Source: Sphingomonas kaistensis | GTDB taxonomy: Bacteria; Pseudomonadota; Alphaproteobacteria; Sphingomonadales; Sphingomonadaceae | Reading direction: 5' to 3' | Length of the DNA stretch: 64,000 nt | NCBI RefSeq assembly: GCF_036884275.1 | Contig: NZ_CP145607.1 | Coordinates: forward strand, 1,847,001-1,911,000 | In this document: piece after piece, positions 47,245 to 55,372 of the stretch | Numbering within the stretch: position 1 is the stretch's first letter | Layout: each line of letters begins with the position of its first letter | The notes under the pieces: model-generated | What the model saw: the letters and a program-made list of their open reading frames with translations, nothing else | The model's database searches: none | What the model was told of the DNA's origin: nothing | Made by a program: the position numbers and the translations under genes

Positions 47245-47406
47245 ATGACTAATCCCGATCTCAGCGCGTGTTTGCAAAACGCGCTTACGCATGCCCTTGC
47301 TGCGCAGAACCCGCGGGTGCGCATCGCCTACATGGATCTAGCCGAGTTCTATGACGCGCAAAGGCGGCGTTTAGCGGCTCCTCGGCAGTCCAAACCCATC
47401 CTCTAA
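47245..47406 (+). CDS. Small conserved protein, RVRxAYxDLAxFY family
   Basis: This 53-residue protein starts MTNPDLSACLQNALTHALAA behind AGGAGAAGG. Its RVRIAYMDLAEFYDAQ segment is mirrored by RVRMAYIDLADFYERQ in the gene at 60906, and the preceding Leu/Ala pattern also aligns, so the two are paralogues. Both lie beside a FixL-like kinase. I do not recognise a named family; a small two-helix adaptor is my guess. Confidence 0.65.
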   Translation: MTNPDLSACLQNALTHALAAQNPRVRIAYMDLAEFYDAQRRRLAAPRQSKPIL

Positions 47407-47504
47407 GTTGGTTGAGGTTACGCCGGCAGAAGCAGGCGTGCCAGCAAGGACCCACAAATTCAGACGCGGCGGTGGGGCGCGGCGTGGACCCGAATGGAGC
47501 CGCT

Positions 47505-47876
47505 ATGCTCGAACGAAAAGGCTGGATCGATCGCGAGAGCCGCTCACCTTCGTGGGCAAAGGTTCAGCTTGCGGACGCGTCGCGAACAATCGAGGCGGTC
47601 ATCACGAACATCTCCTCTGGGGGCTGCCGGATAAGAGCAGATTGGCCACTGCGGGTAGGACAATGCCTTAGGGTTCGCGTTCCGGGGGTAGGCAGTCTCG
47701 CGGCGTATACCCGCTGGAGCAGGCCGCCTTACGCAGGGCTGGCCTTCATCGCTGACAGCGAAATCTGGGAGGGGAGAACTGAAGACCCATTGGCGCCAGC
47801 TAGGCGCATGGTTGCCAGGGCTGGTCCAGCTCCCTCATCCCTTTTGGAGCAGACGGAAGCGTTAACGAGATTCTAA
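47505..47876 (+). CDS. PilZ domain protein
   Basis: This 123-residue protein matches the PilZ c-di-GMP-binding fold. It has a basic N-terminal segment ERKGWIDRESRSP standing for the RxxxR motif, VITNISSGGCRIRAD for the [D/N]xSxxG motif, and AYTRWSRPPYAGLAF in the last strand. It starts at ATG 47505. It lies between the small RVRxAY protein and a BLUF gene, suggesting a c-di-GMP output for that module. Confidence 0.78.
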   Translation: MLERKGWIDRESRSPSWAKVQLADASRTIEAVITNISSGGCRIRADWPLRVGQCLRVRVPGVGSLAAYTRWSRPPYAGLAFIADSEIWEGRTEDPLAPARRMVARAGPAPSSLLEQTEALTRF

Positions 47877-47894
47877 AGCGTTGGGAGCCGCCGC

Positions 47895-48368
47895 ATGAGC
47901 ACCAGAGAAGACCAGATACTTCAGGTCGGGTACGTTAGCACTGCTGTTCGTCTTCAAAGTCCTGAAGTAATGCATGCAATTCTTGCCGCCTCTCGCCGCA
48001 ACAATTCGGCGCTGAATGTAACGGGTTTGCTGGTCGCCGGCCGCCGACGCTATCTTCAAGTTATTGAGGGACCGGCCGAGGCGATCGAAGACTTGCTGTC
48101 GAAGATCGAAGCTGATGAACGCCATAAAGGCTTAGTCATTTTCCTGCGCCGAATTGTGCAGGAGCGGAGCTTTGGCGAATGGTCCATGGCGTTCCGCGGC
48201 AGTCCAACCCTTAGCTTCGAGGGTGATTACCGCCGAGCGCTAGAGTGGATGACGCGCGGCATGGAGGAAGGCCGGCTCAAGCAACAGATACTCGCCTTCG
48301 CAAGGCTTTGCGATCTGAAGCAGGGTGGCTTCCCGAGCCACCTGCAAGCAATCTCACAAGCCGCCTGA
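47895..48368 (+). CDS. BLUF domain blue-light sensor
   Basis: This 157-residue protein is a short BLUF protein. The flavin-binding residues have the spacing of AppA: Tyr13, Asn37 (ASRRNN), Gln55 (YLQVIEGP), Trp96 and Met98 (FGEWSM). The canonical NVTGLLV and ADERH motifs are present. After the domain about 50 helical residues remain, with no fused output. It starts 18 bp after the PilZ gene stop, so signalling is probably by protein contact. Confidence 0.92.
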   Translation: MSTREDQILQVGYVSTAVRLQSPEVMHAILAASRRNNSALNVTGLLVAGRRRYLQVIEGPAEAIEDLLSKIEADERHKGLVIFLRRIVQERSFGEWSMAFRGSPTLSFEGDYRRALEWMTRGMEEGRLKQQILAFARLCDLKQGGFPSHLQAISQAA

Positions 48369-48632
48369 CGTTCGATCGCCGTGGGCTGCTTATGCTCCGC
48401 AACGGGTCGGCAGCAACCATCGCGCAGGCTCCTGAGCGAGCGTCCTCTTCTGGTGAGTTCACGGACACCTGAGTGCTCGCTATGGGTCGCAAGCGGACTC
48501 TCGCCACTTAGCTGAACGAGCGCCCGCTTCGGCCAACCTAGCTGCAAGAAGCAGACCTTCTGCTCCCGGCCATTCCTCGCCTTGCTGACGCCCACAAGTC
48601 AGGCTTCGTCGGTTCGAATTTTTTCGTGCCGG

Positions 48633-48659
48633 TGTCACATCGGTCGGGTCTGCATCGTC
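48633..48659 (+). promoter_or_regulatory. ECF41-type promoter
   Basis: TGTCACA at 48633-48639 is followed after exactly 16 bases by CGTC at 48656-48659. This is the promoter consensus reported for ECF41 sigma factors (TGTCACA-N16-CGTC), and it stands 42 bp before the carboxymuconolactone decarboxylase gene that leads the ECF41 operon. It therefore looks like an autoregulated promoter. Confidence 0.8.
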
Positions 48660-48701
48660 ATGGTTTCGAGCGCTTCGATGCTCGTGACAAGGAGACCAAT
48701 C

Positions 48702-49169
48702 ATGATCCCTCGCCTCGACAACCCATCCGCACTATTCCCCGCCGGCTTCAAGGCAATGGTCGCGCTCGAGCAGGCGCTCGCGCAGGCGATCGATCCGGAG
48801 TTGCTCGAACTGGTCAAGCTGAGGGCGTCGCAAATCAACGGCTGCGCCTTCTGCATTTACATGCACACCACCGACTTGCGTAAACGCGGAGTCGACGAGA
48901 TGAAGCTTTACTTGCTCAACGCCTGGCGTGACTCATACCTCTATTCCGGACGAGAGCGGGCGGCGCTTGGTTGGACCGAAGCCCTGACGCGAGTTGCAGA
49001 TGATGGCGCCCCGGATAACGAGTATAATGCGCTCGCCGAACAGTTCAGCGAAGAGGAACGGGTGCAACTGACTTTCGCCATTGGCGCAATCAACGTCTGG
49101 AACCGCCTTCAGGTCGGTTTTCACGTCGCTCATCCGCCACGTGGCGCAGTGATGCGCGATGCCGCCTGA
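48702..49169 (+). CDS. Carboxymuconolactone decarboxylase family protein (AhpD-like)
   Basis: This 155-residue AhpD-fold protein has the redox-active pair in GCAFCIYMHTTDLRKRG, the CxxC-x3-H motif. It begins at ATG 48702 behind AAGGAGA and overlaps the sigma factor start by 11 bases. Genes of this type are the commonest partners of ECF41 sigma factors. It may act as a peroxidase-like reductase, but its target is unknown. Confidence 0.9.
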   Translation: MIPRLDNPSALFPAGFKAMVALEQALAQAIDPELLELVKLRASQINGCAFCIYMHTTDLRKRGVDEMKLYLLNAWRDSYLYSGRERAALGWTEALTRVADDGAPDNEYNALAEQFSEEERVQLTFAIGAINVWNRLQVGFHVAHPPRGAVMRDAA

Positions 49170-50025
49170 CCAGCACCTGGCTGATTTTAAGGCGCAGCGG
49201 CCGCGGTTGCTGCGCCTTGCTTACCGCATGCTCGGTTCACTGAGCGAGGCTGAGGATGTGGTCCAAGACGCCTGGCCGCGCTGGGCAGCAGTGAACGGCG
49301 GAGTCGACGTACCGGCCGCCTATCTCACCCGGATCGTGACTCGCCTGTGCCTCGACCAGCTTAAATCGGCGCGGGTACGACGTGAGGAATATGTTGGCGC
49401 TTGGTTGCCGGAGCCGCTGTTGCAGCAAGCCGACGAGGAGGGGATCGCCGACGACGTAACTCTGACGCTAATGATGGCGATGGAAAGGCTGTCGCCTCTC
49501 GAGCGCGCGGCATTCCTGTTACATGACATCTTCGAAACGCCGCTGAACGAGGTGGCGTTAACGCTGGATCGCGACCCTGCAGCGGTTCGCCAGCTCGCAT
49601 CTCGCGCCCGACGCCACGTTAGCGAGGCGCGGCCGCGATACGTGCTATCCCCGGAAAGTGCCTCGCAGCTTGTGCGCGCATTTCATGAGGCGAGCACGAA
49701 AGGCGACCTCAAGATGCTGAGCGGTATCCTTGCCGACGAGGTTGCAGTCTTCTCCGACGGCGGCGGAAGGGTCCTTGCTTTCCGCAATGTTGTCCGAGGA
49801 ATGGATCGGGTCCTGCGCCTCTTTCAAGGGCTGGCGCGCAAAGCGGCGTACCGACCGCAATTGCTTCGCACCGTGATGATCGATGGCCTTCCCGGCTTCG
49901 TCAGCGTCGATCGCGGGGCGGTGCTGCAGACAACCGCCCTCGAGGTTCGCGACGGCAAGATCACTGCTCTCTACATAGTGCGCAACCCAGACAAGCTGCG
50001 GCACGTCGAAGAGATGCTGGTTTAG
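49159..50025 (+). CDS. ECF41-family RNA polymerase sigma factor (SigJ-like)
   Basis: This 288-residue ECF sigma factor has region 2 with LAYRMLGSLSEAEDVVQDAW and region 4 with LSPLERAAFLLHDIFETPLNEVA, followed by a SnoaL-like C-terminal extension. The ECF41 hallmarks are all present: the linker YVGAWLPEPL, the DGGGR motif in the extension, and the terminal NPDKL. In this group the extension controls activity instead of an anti-sigma factor. It is coupled to the AhpD-like gene and a matching promoter lies upstream. Confidence 0.94.
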   Translation: MPPDQHLADFKAQRPRLLRLAYRMLGSLSEAEDVVQDAWPRWAAVNGGVDVPAAYLTRIVTRLCLDQLKSARVRREEYVGAWLPEPLLQQADEEGIADDVTLTLMMAMERLSPLERAAFLLHDIFETPLNEVALTLDRDPAAVRQLASRARRHVSEARPRYVLSPESASQLVRAFHEASTKGDLKMLSGILADEVAVFSDGGGRVLAFRNVVRGMDRVLRLFQGLARKAAYRPQLLRTVMIDGLPGFVSVDRGAVLQTTALEVRDGKITALYIVRNPDKLRHVEEMLV

Positions 50026-50400
50026 CAAGTCGACCAGGCAAGTTGCTGTAATCGAGCCGAAATTGGGCCGTCCGCTTCCGGCTCGTTCCGCCGCGAAGCA
50101 GACGGTCGGCTAACGGCCAGGAGTAGCCGCACAGTCGCAGAGGGCTGAGTTGCGCCCGTTACGGACGGTCATGGCGGCCGAGCGACCGCCAAAAAGCGGT
50201 CGTCCGTTCAGCTATGGCAATTTCCTCCTATGAGAGAGCAGCAACCCATGCTGCGAAAGCGAGGGTCAGCGGGACAGCGACGATAGCGAGCTTGTCGAGC
50301 AGCCTTTGCTTTCTCTTCCTTCGCGCCTTCTCGCGGCTCTCAACCAATCCAGCCCTCCAAGGTGGCAGCCGACGTGACGAACTAGTCAGTCCGGTGCCGC
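50026..50400. other. Intergenic region
   Basis: Apart from a possible 39-codon membrane peptide at 50228-50347, I see only GTCCGC-type fragments (50070-50210) that resemble degraded copies of the dispersed palindrome. No tRNA or terminator was found. Confidence 0.35.
50228..50347 (-). CDS. Possible small membrane protein
   Basis: A 39-codon frame begins at TTG 50347 behind TTGGAGG. It encodes a very basic head (ESREKARRKRKQRLLDK) followed by one hydrophobic segment (LAIVAVPLTLAFAAWVAALS) that would span the membrane. The positive-inside layout is protein-like. There is no homology support and the start is non-ATG. Confidence 0.35.
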   Translation of the reverse strand: MVESREKARRKRKQRLLDKLAIVAVPLTLAFAAWVAALS

Positions 50401-50772
50401 TTAAATGCGGCAGGCTCGTGCTACCCTTCGGTCGTTGTCGTAACGCTGAATGTAGCGGACGCCTGAGATGCGGAGCATTCGGCAGTTCAGATTGACCCGG
50501 CCTGCGAAGGCCATGCCCAAGAGGCGTCCATACCGGTCTCGGCCTACCGGTTCAATCCGAACGGGGCCTAGCCGCAGCGCTGAGCGCATAGCTTCCTTTG
50601 CCACGCGTGCCTGCCGATCGCTGCAAACGTGATCCCCGAACCTCTGCCGGCATGGTCGCGACTTAGTCGGGTCGGGAGCATCGATTCCGAGCAAGCGCAC
50701 CTCGCCCAAATTACGACAGCGTATCCCATCACCGTCGATCACCGTGGCAGCGAGGCAAAGCAGCAAAGACAT
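50401..50772 (-). CDS. Thermonuclease (SNase) family protein
   Basis: This 123-residue SNase-like OB-fold nuclease has TVIDGDGIRC, VRLLGIDAPD and GRDRYGRLLGMAF, which carry the metal-site Asp and the two catalytic Arg positions. The usual DAPE is DAPD here, changing the general-base Glu to Asp, so activity may be lowered. The N-terminus is short and only weakly signal-like. It stands alone between intergenic stretches. Confidence 0.82.
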   Translation of the reverse strand: MSLLLCLAATVIDGDGIRCRNLGEVRLLGIDAPDPTKSRPCRQRFGDHVCSDRQARVAKEAMRSALRLGPVRIEPVGRDRYGRLLGMAFAGRVNLNCRMLRISGVRYIQRYDNDRRVARACRI

Positions 50773-50913
50773 GCCCCCAGGTCTAAAGGAGTAAGTGGTG
50801 GCCGGAAAGCGGGCCGAGCGCTGGTCTGCCCCGGGGACTGTCTATCCGCACGGTCAGGCTGAGCGGTGTCGCGGTCGTGATCCGCATTTTTCCGAGGGGC
50901 AGCCACAGAAGCT

Positions 50914-50943
50914 AATGTCTGCTTTCGACCCATTTCAGACATT
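50914..50943. repeat. Dispersed palindromic repeat, copy 1
   Basis: AATGTCTG and CAGACATT arms enclose CTTTCGACCCATTT. This is one of at least six related 30-bp palindromes between 50.9 and 56.8 kb. Confidence 0.75.
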
Positions 50944-51099
50944 CGACAGCGTGAGCCTGCAAAACTTCACAAGCAAGTGGCCATGGAAAGCTCAATATAG
51001 CATTGCGCCTCCTCGCGAGCTTCGCCTTAGGCCCAAATCGGAAGTTCCGGTAAATCTCGCTTAAACTCGCCGTGGTGAATGGGTCTTTGGAGGCCCATA

Positions 51100-51573
51100 A
51101 TGCACTCAGCTGATCTTACTCACATGTCTCTCGACGGTCTCTTTCAGAAGCTGAAGGCTGCGCACGTTGAGCTTCGGACTTGTATCGACGAGATGGAAGC
51201 GCTCACGACCGGCCCAGCAATCAGTAGGCCGGTCTACTGTTCGGCCAGGTTTCGGATCAGCAATGCAAGCTTGAAGCGTCGCGCAACCTTTAACTTCGTT
51301 TGCGACAAGCTAAGCGAATCGGCGACGGCCGAAGAAGCAGATATGATCGCCCGTTTACGCAGTGAGGATCTTGCCTTGGTAGGGCGCTCAGCTCAGCATG
51401 TTCGCGATTGGCCGGCAGAGCAAATCGAAGCTGACTGGCAAGGGTATTGCAAGGCTTCGCGATCGATCAGAGCCGCGATGGCGAGAGAGCTCAAACATGT
51501 CGAAGAAACTCTCTTCCCAATTCTTCTGCGACACAGCCTCAGGCACCGCAGTCACATACCAAAAGCTGCATAG
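51100..51573 (+). CDS. Hemerythrin-like helical protein
   Basis: This 157-residue all-helical protein starts at ATG 51100, behind GGAGG; an in-frame ATG at 51079 has no ribosome site. The first helix contains LKAAHVELR and the last ELKHVEETLFPILLRHS, which resemble the first and last iron-ligand helices of hemerythrins. The middle His ligands are less clear (SAQHVRDW). It is therefore a divergent hemerythrin-like protein at best. Confidence 0.55.
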   Translation: MHSADLTHMSLDGLFQKLKAAHVELRTCIDEMEALTTGPAISRPVYCSARFRISNASLKRRATFNFVCDKLSESATAEEADMIARLRSEDLALVGRSAQHVRDWPAEQIEADWQGYCKASRSIRAAMARELKHVEETLFPILLRHSLRHRSHIPKAA

Positions 51574-51662
51574 CCGCAGCTTACCCGCCGTTGCTTCGAG
51601 GCGTTCACGCAGCGCTTGTGACTAAGAACTTGGACAAGGTGACCAGAACGCCTTGCAACTCG

Positions 51663-51824
51663 TCAGTTCTCTTTGTGGGTTCGCGCTTCGTTGCGCTCCT
51701 GATCGGAAGCGTCCTTGTCTAACTGGCTGGCCACTAGTTTGACCTGAGCGGCTAGGATGTCGCTCTGGGATGCAGCCCACTCGCGAAGTTTTCTTGCGCG
51801 TTCTCGTTTGTTTTTGGGGGTCAT
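51663..51824 (-). CDS. Small charged helical protein
   Basis: This 53-residue frame starts MTPKNKRERARKLREWAASQ and continues SDILAAQVKLVASQLDKDAS with a charged tail. It is predicted to be a single long helix. AAAGGGTGG precedes the ATG. I do not recognise it, but composition and ribosome site support it over the overlapping longer frame, which is Ser/Pro/Arg-rich. Confidence 0.55.
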   Translation of the reverse strand: MTPKNKRERARKLREWAASQSDILAAQVKLVASQLDKDASDQERNEARTHKEN

Positions 51825-52370
51825 CAGCCACCCTTTAGGTTGTTGAGTTCAGTCCGGGGTGGCAGCCCATGCCGAGAGTTGTTGCCGAGTCAGAAGTAGG
51901 GCCGCCAATTGCAGATAGGCAGGTGAAGCTTACCGCCTCGTTATCAGGCGCAAGCACCTTTGTTCTCGCGTCTGTAGAGCCACGCTCCAGATAATTACCC
52001 ACCTTCAGCCACGAGCGACTTGCATAATCGTTCTTGATCCGTCTCAAAGGGTTGTGAAGCGACTCGGACCAGAGAGCGTTCGAGAGCTCGCGCTTGAGGC
52101 GCTTGAGAAGCCGCCGCTGCCTCTCACCTTGGGCCCGTCCGGCAGACGCGTGCTTTCGCGTTGGCGCTTGCTTGGCTGCGCCACTGCGCCACGGATGATG
52201 TTCTACCGCGATCTACCTGGCGGTGGGAGTGCCGCGACCGCTTGCCATCTCCGACTTTGAGGATCGATCGCGGGCAGCGACCTGATGTCCACTTCCGACC
52301 CAAAGAAGACATTTCGCTTACGACTTTGAAACGGAAGGCAGACACAGAGATGCACTCCGCGCAAGCGTGG
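51825..52370. other. Long intergenic region with one palindromic repeat
   Basis: No well-supported gene is visible in these 546 bp. A 70-codon minus frame at 51835-52047 is open but has no ribosome site or recognisable motif. The region includes palindrome copy 2. Confidence 0.4.
52284..52313. repeat. Dispersed palindromic repeat, copy 2
   Basis: GATGTCC..TTCGACCC..AGACATT with several mismatches between arms. It has the same orientation as copy 1. Confidence 0.6.
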
Positions 52371-52697
52371 TCAGAAGAGCGCCATCTGGCCCTGTATGCC
52401 ACGTCGCCTTAGGCTAGCGAGCTGTTCGGGGCTGAGAGGCTCCCGGAGCTCGATTCCACATGAGTTCCCAACCGACCACGCGACCCGTCCAGCAAGAGGA
52501 AGATCACCGACCCGCAACAGAATTTGCGTTTCCTGTTCTGGCAGCTCGCTTCCTGAAAGGCGGACACCCCGATCGCTCACATCGCTGACGATCACGGCTA
52601 CCCACGTTGGCGGCGCAGCTTGGCCGAAGACCGCGGGCTGAACACTTCCACCAGGAACGATGCGATCTCGACATAGCAATTCGAGCCCTTCGGCCAT
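52371..52697 (-). CDS. PilZ domain protein
   Basis: This 108-residue protein has VIVSDVSDRGVRLSGS, the DxSxxG motif, and GRVAWSVGNSCGIEL in the last PilZ strands. An Arg pair in the N-terminal region (CRDRIVPGG) may stand for the RxxxR motif. It starts at ATG 52697. It is the second PilZ protein of the accessory region and stands alone. Confidence 0.75.
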   Translation of the reverse strand: MAEGLELLCRDRIVPGGSVQPAVFGQAAPPTWVAVIVSDVSDRGVRLSGSELPEQETQILLRVGDLPLAGRVAWSVGNSCGIELREPLSPEQLASLRRRGIQGQMALF

Positions 52698-52984
52698 CGT
52701 TTCACTCCACGCAAAGAACTGGCGCTCGCAAGGCCAGCAGAACGTGTTCTAGTCGACGATTGTTGCGGTGCGATGAGCAAGCCTCGATCTGGCTTATTAT
52801 GAGACAATGAGGAGGAGACTTCGCCCTACGGGGTGCATGCCTCGCTTCTCTTACAGAGACGACACGTTTCACCGTCAGGTTGTATGCATTGGCTGTCCCA
52901 ATCAACACAAGATGTGCACCCTCAGCATCTTGGGTGCCATTTCCGTGGTAGGAGGAGTGTAAGTCACTCAGTTTAGGAGCATCC

Positions 52985-53491
52985 GTGTCTGATCGGCGTA
53001 GCACTCGTAGTGACCAGCGCAGCGCTAACGAGGGGAGCGGGCAGCCTAAAAATTGCCTTAAGTCTGAGCGTTCGAACTTGAAGAAGGCGGTCATCAGCGC
53101 AGAGGCTCTTCTTGCGCAAACCGGAGAGACTGCTCCAGCGAAGGTGAATATAGATGGATGCCTTATCCGCAGGATGTTGAGGGCGCGACGTTCCCGTGAG
53201 CAGCAGTTTGGCCCGAACCTCTTTGCGGACCCAGCTTGGGACATCCTACTGGAAGCGTACGCGGCAGAACTGGAACAGCAAAGGATTTCTGTAACTGCTC
53301 TCAGTGAGGCCTCAGCCGTACCACCTACGACGGCGCTGAGGTGGCTAAGCAAACTTGAAGAGGACGGCTGGTTGCGGCGGAAAGCGGATCCTTACGACGG
53401 GCGGCGCTTCTGGGTTGCCCTGACTGAGCAAGCCTCAGTGCAACTCCGAACCTACTTCGACAATGTCGAACCGGGGTTGTTCCTGGTTTGA
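52985..53491 (+). CDS. MarR-like winged-helix transcription regulator
   Basis: This 168-residue protein starts with GTG 52985 behind TTTAGGAGC. The first 70 residues are polar and probably flexible. The second half is a winged helix: ISVTALSEASAVPPTTALRWLSKLEEDGWLRRKADPYDGRRFWVALT, with the recognition helix and the DxR wing of MarR proteins. The ligand and targets are unknown. Confidence 0.82.
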   Translation: MSDRRSTRSDQRSANEGSGQPKNCLKSERSNLKKAVISAEALLAQTGETAPAKVNIDGCLIRRMLRARRSREQQFGPNLFADPAWDILLEAYAAELEQQRISVTALSEASAVPPTTALRWLSKLEEDGWLRRKADPYDGRRFWVALTEQASVQLRTYFDNVEPGLFLV

Positions 53492-53653
53492 GTCATCTTC
53501 TCTGCCAAGCGCCAGGAGACGACACCTAGCCATGTCGAGGTGAGCGCCTACGTTGGCCGGGAGACCCAGACGGTCTACCATCTCGATGGCTTTATCCACG
53601 TGGTTCCGAACCGTGCGGATGTCTTGAGTTTGAGGCTCGCCGCCATATCGCAT
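53435..53653 (-). CDS. Small hypothetical protein
   Basis: This 72-residue frame from ATG 53653 contains NHVDKAIEMVDRLGLPANVG and AHLDMARCRLLALG, which look like two packed helices of a real protein. Its 3' end overlaps the MarR-like gene tail by 57 bp. No family is recognised. Confidence 0.45.
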   Translation of the reverse strand: MRYGGEPQTQDIRTVRNHVDKAIEMVDRLGLPANVGAHLDMARCRLLALGREDDSNQEQPRFDIVEVGSELH

Positions 53654-53795
53654 CTCGAAACGAGACCGACAACAAGGATTTGTGGCTGTGTCTCACTTCG
53701 GTGCAGTGGCTCTAGAGGCTTGGAGTTGGCTACCGTAGGTCCAAGGATTAGCGAAGATAGTGTTTGCAAGCGGTCGAACTCAGACCCTCGAACGC

Positions 53796-53825
53796 AATGT
53801 CGCAAATGGGTGGAAAGCGGACATT
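53796..53825. repeat. Dispersed palindromic repeat, copy 3
   Basis: AATGTCGC and GCGGACATT arms around AAATGGGTGGAAA, opposite in orientation to copies 1 and 2. It lies 48 bp upstream of the gene at 53874. Confidence 0.7.
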
Positions 53826-53873
53826 GCAGAGGTGTCTATTGATTGCAGTTATCCGGTGCGCCAACACAACCTC

Positions 53874-54269
53874 ATGAATGATCATGAGCGCGGTCTCCTA
53901 GCCTTTGTGGCTGAACCCAATCGAAGCCGCATGGAACGCTTGCTTCAACTCGGCCCTAAGCGTCGAGGCGATGCACGAAGTTTGCTGCGTTCAATAGAAC
54001 TCAATCCGCGTTTCTCCGAACACCTCAAGGGAAGCGAGGCATTCCCGCTGCCGGCCGAGGTCAATCTGCGCAGAAGAGGTGCCCCTTCCACCTGCTACGT
54101 CTTTGCCTCGGATAGCGGATTGGATGGCCGCGAGATGCTACTCGGTGAGGCGCTAGAAGCTGTAGTTGGAATGGGTGAGGCCGCCCTTATTTCCTGCATC
54201 CCCGGCCATCTGGCCTTCTACGAAGGCGATTACATGAAGATGTCCTACGTTCTGTCAAAGCCACGGTGA
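53874..54269 (+). CDS. Hypothetical protein
   Basis: I do not recognise this 131-residue protein. It starts MNDHERGLLAFVAEPNRSRM at ATG 53874, since the upstream part of the frame is made by a palindromic repeat. It contains LGPKRRGDARSLLRS and the distinctive CYVFASDSGLDGREMLLGEAL. The stop codon overlaps the first bases of palindrome copy 4. Confidence 0.65.
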   Translation: MNDHERGLLAFVAEPNRSRMERLLQLGPKRRGDARSLLRSIELNPRFSEHLKGSEAFPLPAEVNLRRRGAPSTCYVFASDSGLDGREMLLGEALEAVVGMGEAALISCIPGHLAFYEGDYMKMSYVLSKPR

Positions 54270-54297
54270 TGTCCGCAATGGGTGGAAAGCGGACATT
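54268..54297. repeat. Dispersed palindromic repeat, copy 4
   Basis: GATGTCCGC and GCGGACATT arms enclose AATGGGTGGAAA. The arms are nearly perfect, and it begins within the stop codon of the preceding gene. Confidence 0.75.
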
Positions 54298-54372
54298 CGG
54301 CTTGGATGCCCGAAGGAAGAGTCTCGGCACGGTTCAGGCTAGCTTTCAAACACTGCTTGCAGCGTGGAAAAC

Positions 54373-55320
54373 TCAAAGGCGTCCTCGTATGCCAACCTTG
54401 ATTCTGCACTCCGAGACAACCCGCTGCAACACCACAGAGTCATGGGGTATCTCATACGGATATGGTCCAAAGCGAACAGCGATCGTTCCACGCTGAGGCT
54501 TAGCTAGGGCATCGATGACCGAATGGCTCAGCGGGATGTCAGCGCTGATGGTATGCCCTTTTGACTTCGCGGGACCTGTCCAAGTGACGCTGCCAACCCG
54601 AATGGAGAACTCAGTCTTGTCGTCCGAATAGACGAAAGGCGTCTCCTGGTAGGTTAGCGCGACCCTTTGAGGCTGACACGTAAAGCCCACACTTTGGAAC
54701 CATGCATTCGGCCCAGGATATGCAATCGGATCGCCGCCCTGTTCAGAGTAGATCCAGCCTTGTTTAGGGGGGGTGGGCGAAGCTTCCCGCTTGATTTGGC
54801 TGTCAGCGCCTGCCGGTGGAAGTTCAGCAGTTTGCTGGGCTGGTAAGGGCGCCTTGAACGCAGGCAGCGCGGGAGAGCCCAAGGCAACAGATAACTCTTC
54901 CAGAGCCTTTTCATAGCTCTGAATGCGCCTTTCGAATTCTGCGGGGGACGGACAACCTGGTAGGTAGATATTGCGGGGATCCTGCAGAGTATCTGCTAGA
55001 AGAAAGCCAAATCGCTCACCGCCAAGTTTCTCAACAGCGATCTTTTCCAGCGCATTGGTCCTTTGCGTGGCAAGGCGGATCCGGGTTTCGGCAGCTGCAT
55101 TTGCACACATCGTGCTATACTGTAGAGCCAATGAAGCCTTGAATGATCTCTGTACAGTCAGTTCGAGTTGGCGAGCGTCAAAGGAGTAGGAGCCTGGCTT
55201 CTCCTCCCGCTTCTCGACAACTTGGCGTGGGGCCGCAGCACCTAAGACATTCGGCTCAGCACTGGCGACAGTAGGTTGCATGACGGCGGCTGCGAGGAAG
55301 GTGAGGCGCTGAAGTTTCAT
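54373..55320 (-). CDS. Hypothetical exported protein
   Basis: I do not recognise this 315-residue protein. ATG 55320 gives a signal peptide (MKLQRLTFLAAAVMQPTVASA) with a plausible cleavage after ASA. The N-terminal half is helical (about residues 45-165, with two cysteines), followed by a Pro-rich linker and a beta-rich C-terminal part with GWIYSEQGGDPIAYPG and FTCQPQRVALTYQE. It is probably periplasmic. It is divergent from nothing obvious and stands alone. Confidence 0.65.
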   Translation of the reverse strand: MKLQRLTFLAAAVMQPTVASAEPNVLGAAAPRQVVEKREEKPGSYSFDARQLELTVQRSFKASLALQYSTMCANAAAETRIRLATQRTNALEKIAVEKLGGERFGFLLADTLQDPRNIYLPGCPSPAEFERRIQSYEKALEELSVALGSPALPAFKAPLPAQQTAELPPAGADSQIKREASPTPPKQGWIYSEQGGDPIAYPGPNAWFQSVGFTCQPQRVALTYQETPFVYSDDKTEFSIRVGSVTWTGPAKSKGHTISADIPLSHSVIDALAKPQRGTIAVRFGPYPYEIPHDSVVLQRVVSECRIKVGIRGRL

Positions 55321-55372
55321 CACCCCTGTTTCGCTGACGAGGGCGTCGACCGCAATGCGTGGAAAACGGACT

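Noticed and set aside
51835..52047. 70-codon minus-strand frame upstream of the small gene at 51663
   Set aside because: No ribosome site, no recognisable motif and mixed composition; kept only as a remote possibility.
52702..53352. 216-codon minus-strand frame
   Set aside because: Antisense to the MarR-like gene, whose winged helix is unmistakable.
54266..54496. Frame starting MMSAMGGKRTFGLDAR
   Set aside because: Its start is created by the palindromic repeat; such repeat-derived peptides are an annotation artefact.
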